64,000 nucleotides of DNA from Lunularia cruciata (lineage: Eukaryota > Streptophyta > Marchantiopsida > Lunulariales > Lunulariaceae): assembly GCA_948567375.1 (NCBI GenBank), contig OX419757.1, positions 29,202,001-29,266,000 of the forward strand. Reading direction: 5' to 3'. The position numbers were made by a program, and so were the translations under genes. Below, piece by piece: positions 58,433 to 64,000 of the stretch; the first letter of the stretch is position 1; the number at the start of each line of letters is the position of its first letter. The notes beneath the pieces are model-generated. The model was not told the DNA's origin. It ran no database searches and saw nothing but the letters and a program-made list of their open reading frames with translations.

Positions 58433-59744
58433 GATGCTTCAATAGCTCTTGATAACATATGAGATGTCAATCTCCAAAAGTTATGTAGGGAAGATTATTT
58501 ATACCAAGTCGCTTTTCTCAATCACTAGTTGTATGGCTCCTCGTCCTTTTCCACTAGTATAGTGAAGTCCCATCTCCTTGATGATGACATCGAGAATGCT
58601 ATATGTCTAATTACAATTGCCAAAGATATCCTATGAAAGGTTTCAGTCATAGGTAAACAAAAGTCAAGTTGTTTTTTGTTTAGTTTCTAGTGAAAGAGGA
58701 TAGACTAATATCATATGTGTGCGCAGACAGACTATATGAACTAAAGTTTCATTATAATATGGAGGATATCTTCTATGGGTTTTGTATTCAAGTCTAAGGC
58801 TGCATTCAGGTCCTTGTAAATCTTGGAGTAGTCTAAATTGAACATTGGTTCCTGGCAATATTCATGGTTCACTAAGCTCAGTTTGGTGATTTGCTTGGTA
58901 ATACTTTGAAGTGCTACCTAATCTTCTGTAGAAAACTCCACATGTTTATTAAGGAAAATAACCAATTTACATAATCAATATGCGAGGCATATCCTCATCT
59001 CCAACTGCATCAGTTTCTCCTATGTTGGTAGCCCTAAGAGGGACCAATCGAAGCTTGGACAAACTCCGCAACATCTGGTTAATATATTTTTCTTTCATGG
59101 TATTCTCATCAAATAATTAATTACTATGGTAAGCCCTATGCACAGGGCTTACATAACCAGGAAAGACATGCTTCGTCCTGGCCCCCAATTGTAGTCTTTC
59201 TCCCGTCCTCGTCCGTCGTCCCAAAGGTAATTTGAGGATGAGGACAGCAATACCCACACCATTACTATAGTTACCTCTATTTTATTAAGTAGGTAACTAT
59301 TAAAAGTAATTAAGATAATTCTTAACAATCCAATCATCATCCCCATGTTATAGTCCAGACATAAGCTGTTCCATCTTAGCTTTTCTAGTTTTTCTTAATA
59401 TACAATTTCAAGAATCTGAGTGACTTGTACAATCTCAACACTTATTGCCAGAACTGCTAACTTGTGTAGCTATATGTTTCTGTACATAGAGACCAAACAA
59501 TAACTTGAAATATAAAAGGATATATACAGACAAACCGATAGCTTGAAATGTAAAAGGAAAAGAATGCGTCAGTGAGAAATATTTTTTTAAACTACAATAA
59601 GGTAAAATCTTAACAACAAATAAGTCTGACTATTATTTCAGTCTTTGGTAGTTACTTAAAAGTATCATGCTTAACAAAGGACTAGCCCGCGTGAATTAAT
59701 ACAACCTCAATATATTACTATAGTTTTCCTTTCACAATCAACAT
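58430..59744. other. Unassigned retroelement-like region
   Basis: No family could be named. A 9-bp stem (gtaagccct) with a 6-nt loop lies at 59129-59152. The - strand from 59100 to 58660 has a run of short open frames (for example 58664-58858) that read as decayed coding sequence but match nothing I recognise. Confidence 0.35.
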
Positions 59745-61300
59745 TTATGATTTGTGAGCATGTAGAATGTAGGATGTGGACCACTACATCTCTAATAGCA
59801 TCATGGACTCTAATAGGCTCTCTTCATATGGCACATTGTAAAATGTGTACACTCTCATTATCAAATGAAGAACCACAAGAGAACTGGTCTAGTAGGCACA
59901 TGAGTGTTGGATGTGGTAGGCCTAGCCAAAGTCAAAGGGCCGTGGTGAACTTCTCCAATGTGAATAGAAAGTCCTCAATCAAAGGAGAAGCATGAAGCCA
60001 AGCTTTGGCTCACTTCCTATTGCAAGAGAGGATCCTAGTTGTATCAAGTAAAGGTGCATCTATGAGGATGATAGAAAGAGTGTAAGTGTGCATACACTCA
60101 CTACTAAGCTCTACCTAAAATCTCCATGAGTCCAAGGATACAAAGTTTGAAAATGGGGGTAATATTGCTTGTGCTAGGCTTGGCAATAAATCCTGAGCTA
60201 AACTAAGGGATATCTAGATACCTAAGTTGATAGTTGCAATAGGTGGCAGAAAAAAGGCGTGTAGAAACCTATCTGCCAAAAGAGTGCCTACTAGTGCATA
60301 TGCTCCTAAATAAGTTGTGGGTGCAATGACCTCTTGAGATATGGTACCACATAATCCCTTAGCTTCAAGAAGAGCAACATATAACCACCACCAATCATCT
60401 AAAAATTGTGAGAGCATACAAGGTCTTAAGAGTGTGGAGAGAGTGTGTTGCATGGAACTATCAAAGGACTATAGATGTGGAAGGAGTCCCTCTATGGAGG
60501 TATGTATGTGCCAAATAGGACACCCTTGGGACATAATATCTCAAAAGGAGGGAGTAGGCTACTTGTGTGCTCCCCAACCTTGGGAAGAGATGAGTGTGAG
60601 TAGTAGCCTGAATCCAAGTATATGAGATAAAGGAGCTACAAAAGTCCTCATCTCCAAGAGAGAGCCCAACACCCTCAAAGGAGTTGGAATAATGATGGGA
60701 AGTCAAAGGGAGTTAGGACTATGTGTCGGCTCTAGACCTTGCATTTATGAGTCTTGACTTGTAAACCCAAGGTCTCAAGACTAAGTGTAAAACCTTACAT
60801 TGCATAAACTACTTCCTCTAGGCCACCCAAGATGTAGATGTCATTTGATAGGGATGGAAAAAGACATGTGGGAAAGGCGATAACCACCTCACTCAAAATT
60901 ATTTAGTGAGCTATGGTAAATCATGGCACTCTCAAAAGATCTCCTTAGCATGTGCCCTTTGCCAAAGCAATGCCAATGCCAACTCTTTGGTGAACTCTCT
61001 ATAGAACAATGGTGTCTCTATACCATAGAAATTACACAATCAAGGAGGGAATTCCATCCCCAATGAAATGAAGAGCCCAAAACAAAGTTAGCCAAGAAAG
61101 GGTGTAAAAGGCATTTGAGACATCCACTTGGACAGCTACCCAATCAAGATGGAAGTCCAAGGAAGCTCTCATGCTTACAATAACTATCTCACAACCTCTT
61201 GATCTGGCTACATCATACTAACAAGGAGACAAGAAAGATAAGAATGAGTGGTGGAGCTATAAACAAATGGTGCAAGAGACCAAACGGAAGAAGACATCTC
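59745..61300 (-). mobile_element. Decayed LINE copy (RT core to zinc finger)
   Basis: Read on the - strand: RT motif A SLDFHLDWVAVQVDVSNAFYTLS (about 61095-61160), active-site region CLFPSLSNDIYILGG (about 60822-60868; SND where ADD is usual), and GLQVKTHKCKV. Then come FEGVGLSLGDEDFCSSF and FPRLGSTQVAYSLLLRY (60461-60706), and a zinc-finger tail CGSSFDNESVHILQC with RVHDAIRD (about 59790-59880). The order is collinear with the 46.2-49.1 kb copy but diverged, so these are two separate insertions of one family. Multiple stops. Confidence 0.68.
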
Positions 61301-62532
61301 CTATGACAATGGAGCAAACACCTAAATTCTCCTTGGATAGAGCAAGGATTATTAATGCACCAAACAAACAAGCATGATCCAAGTGCACCAAACCCAAGGC
61401 AATATGTTGGCAAAAGCAAAAAGAAGAAGGAAGCCTAAATCTAGCATATCAAGGGAGAGACAATCACATAAATGCTCAATACAAGTCCTAAAGGACCACC
61501 TATTGAGAAACAAGGAGAGTGGAGTAAAGCATGGGCAAAGAAGGACTCTATAAGATGGTAATCATAGACAATGGATGGAAGGTCAAGTGTGGATGATGGA
61601 TGGAGGTCCTAGAAGGCTGATAAAGTATTTATTGAGAAGGGTGTTGGTTGTGAGGATAATAGTGCTTGGATTGCTCATTGATACTTCCCAACCTATCCTA
61701 AAATTAAGGAGCAATGTAAATGATGACACTTTGGAGGTTGAGCATGTGCATGTGGAGACTCTATTATGCATCTAGCAGTTGCTTGGGCCCAAATGGTGTA
61801 CTCTTCCTATAAAGCTGGCCAATCTCCACAAAGGAACTAATGAATCCAAGAAGTTGTCTCTTAGTGTCCAGATGCACCTCCATGAGCATGAAGAGGCAAA
61901 GTCCACTGAGTAAAGAGAGCTAGTAGGATCCATGTAGAAACATCTCTCTCTTATACTTATATGTGTCATCTGCCAAGATGGTACATATGACTATGGAAAG
62001 CATGGAGCCTACTAGATATCAAAGGAGCATGGGAATCCTAGTATATATGCATGGATGTGGTAAAATTGGTAGGAAAGCCTAAAGAGGATCCAAAGAATGG
62101 AGCCAAGAGTAAGAGTTTGGTGGTGCTTGTAGTGAGAGGCTAGAGTATGAAGAGGGTCTCCTAACATGGTAGGTGGAGATATGACCTTTGCCCTTATCCA
62201 TAAGCATCTAGCTTGCCCTTGATGTTAAGCCAAACTAACTCCCACCCGTGATCAATTCGGGCAGGATTGCATAGGATCCCTCTTACACAAGATGTAAGGA
62301 GGTGTTGAGGCTACTAGAGGAGGGATGTGGGTTGGTGGTGGTGGAGGGTTGGGAGGAGGAGGGGGAATCAAAGCGTGTGGTGGTGGTGGAGCTGGAACAC
62401 TAGGAGAGAGAATGTGGGAGGAGGGGGAGGAACAAAGAAGATAGTGGGTAGGAGGTCCTCCATATGGGAGTCAACCAAAGTGGGTTCCTTGCCAAGGGAT
62501 GGTTGTCATGCCATTTGTAGTATCACGTCATT
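61301..62532. other. Probable LINE 5' part or spacer, with G-rich tract
   Basis: No motif could be assigned. 62310-62440 is strongly G-rich on the + strand (GGTGGT/GGAGGA runs). On the - strand this would encode a proline/serine/threonine-rich segment, possibly an N-terminal region of the adjoining LINE. Confidence 0.3.
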
Positions 62533-64000
62533 TGTAGCATCATACCTAGATTGTTGGGACTTTGGAATAGTAATGTTGGTAGTTAGAGGTATTTTGGTAG
62601 TTCCTCATAGACTACTTGTTGATGGTTAGATTTCTTGTTTGGGGTATTGACTACATGGTGGGATCTACCATCACTTTCACCACTCGCACCATTGAGTGTG
62701 CCATCAATGGGACTGTAAGGGTTGGAGATCCAGGTTGAAATCAGACTTATACCCTAGAAGTGCAACTCGAGAGAGCTCATGTCTTCGATGTTGAGCCTTC
62801 AAGTTCCTGGGTAGAGTGGATAGAAAGCCAACAAGCGTCACTTGGAGTCTCTTAGCTAGAGTTGATTTGGCTTGATTATAATCAATGCCCAATTGTTGGC
62901 AGATTTTTGAGTGACAAATCAAGTGTTGATCTGATTGAGTGTGATTTGAGTTGTGAAATAATTGATTACATCAAAGAAGTGAGAGTCAAGGGGAAATTGG
63001 GTGCAAAAACTAAGGGTGTTGGTGGTATCTCCAAGCTTGGTGGATCATGGTACCTTGATAGTAGTTTAGGTTTCCCTATGAGTGATTGTGTGCAGAAACA
63101 TTGGCCAAATTTGGAGCCAGAGAGAGTCAATTTCAAGCAATAGTGTTTGTTTTGAGCTCAAGAGGTGAAAGCGGGGCCAATTTGGTGCGAGTTAAGCTCA
63201 AAAAGTGAATTTGAAGGTGGATCTGGGATCCTCTAATTTACAGGGATAGGTCTCTATCCTTGTGAATTAGAGATTTGGAGAATCTCGTCCATCCAATTTG
63301 GCTTGAGTGAAGATTTAGCGGAGGATTTGGTGGTCAGCCAACTCTAAGGATTTATGTAAGATTTTATGTCAAATTTACCTTAGAATTACATCATATTTTA
63401 TAGAAGATTTATGTTAGATTTTGGTAAGAGAAAGTTTCATCACATTCTCAATGATCTTTGTAGCTTACGAAGTAGATAGATGATTTCTATTATGTCAAAT
63501 ACCAAATGGTGGTAGAGTCAATCTAGTGTTGATTTATGAGATGAAGGATTTTTTTTAGCCTTCTTGTGATTGGACCCCTCCATTCTCTACTTCTTGTTTG
63601 TGCACCATGTGTGTGAGGTGCCCTAACTTTAGAGTGTTGGTGCTCTAGTGTGTTCTTGGTAGTGAGGCTAGAGTGATGACCAATTAGACTACCTATGCTT
63701 CTCTTCGATGAGGCAAGAAGTGATGACCTGCAAACTATGAGAGTGTGTGTTGTGATGGCAGATTACAAGTTGCACTCCCCTAGTGTAGTTGTTGTAGTTA
63801 GAGCTACATTAGTGAGTGAAGTTCAAGAGGTGGTGTTGGCACTTGGTGGTGATTCTTGGTAGGGTACTTGTGATGGTTACAATTGCGGTTTGCAATTTTT
63901 GGTTAATTTATCACGATGGAGTTCTTTGGGGATTTTGGAAGAGATAGGATTGCAATACATAGGGGGTTTACTGAAAGTAGCACTTAGTGTTAGCTAGTAT
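62533..64000 (+). mobile_element. Second G2-type LTR retrotransposon 5' end, running out of the window
   Basis: Starts TGTAGCATCATACCTAG and matches 8505-9360 along about 850 bp, including the blocks caccattgagtgtgycatcartggga, gagagctca, gatgttgagccttc and ggtggtatctccaagc. Beyond about 63385 the two diverge. No gag or pol was reached before the edge. Confidence 0.6.

Noticed and set aside
1-64000. CRISPR array, bacterial operons, tRNA or rRNA genes
   Set aside because: No regular spacer array, no ribosome-binding-site/operon structure, and no cloverleaf or rRNA core sequence was seen; introns and repeats mark a plant nuclear genome.

Overview
The window reads as nuclear DNA of a land plant. 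Protein genes are split by GT-AG introns of about 130-450 bp, long AT-rich stretches lie between genes, and at least half of the 64 kb is decayed retrotransposon. The gene families (actin-depolymerizing factor with an ATG-only first exon, plant-type alkaline ceramidase, plant-type gamma-glutamyltranspeptidase) and the LINE family suggest a non-seed plant (bryophyte, lycophyte or fern), but the species cannot be fixed from sequence alone.

Host genes. Three tandem gamma-glutamyltranspeptidase (GGT) copies lie on the + strand: copy A (1-2053, 5' part outside the window, visible exons intact), copy B (21493-24646, complete, six exons, 590 codons) and copy C (about 26386-29376, a clear pseudogene). 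Matching exon lengths and similar 3' flanks show duplication of a whole gene unit. On the - strand lie an ADF/cofilin gene (34589-35301, three exons, 139 aa) and an alkaline ceramidase gene (43082-44159, two coding exons, 251 aa). I found no other convincing host protein gene and no tRNA or rRNA.

Repeats. Copies A and B are separated by a nest of Ty3/gypsy elements. A + strand element, G2 (8505 to about 19472), is split by a complete - strand chromovirus, G1a (11009-16962), which has both LTRs, an initiator-Met PBS, a polypurine tract, gag, protease, RT/RNase H, integrase and a chromodomain. G1a landed inside the gag zinc-knuckle codons of G2, leaving a 5-bp target duplication. A truncated second G1 copy (6478-8504) lies to the left, and a second G2 5' end opens at 62533. 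Decayed LINE copies on the - strand occupy 46.2-49.1, about 57.4-58.2 and about 59.7-61.3 kb, and short 5'-truncated LINE 3' ends are scattered through the window. An AT-rich repeat (R2) occurs at about 19473-20190 and 49307-50030.

Most notable signals: G1 LTRs packed with heat-shock-element-like GAAGCTTC dyads just upstream of the TATA box; a G1a gag frame with ten internal TAG/TGA stops, no TAA and no indel, which looks like decay at methylated CG and CHG sites; the exact nested insertion; a LINE family whose C-terminus resembles restriction-like-endonuclease LINEs and whose 3' end carries two short palindromes; and a 53-bp near-perfect palindrome in one R2 copy that is absent from the other.
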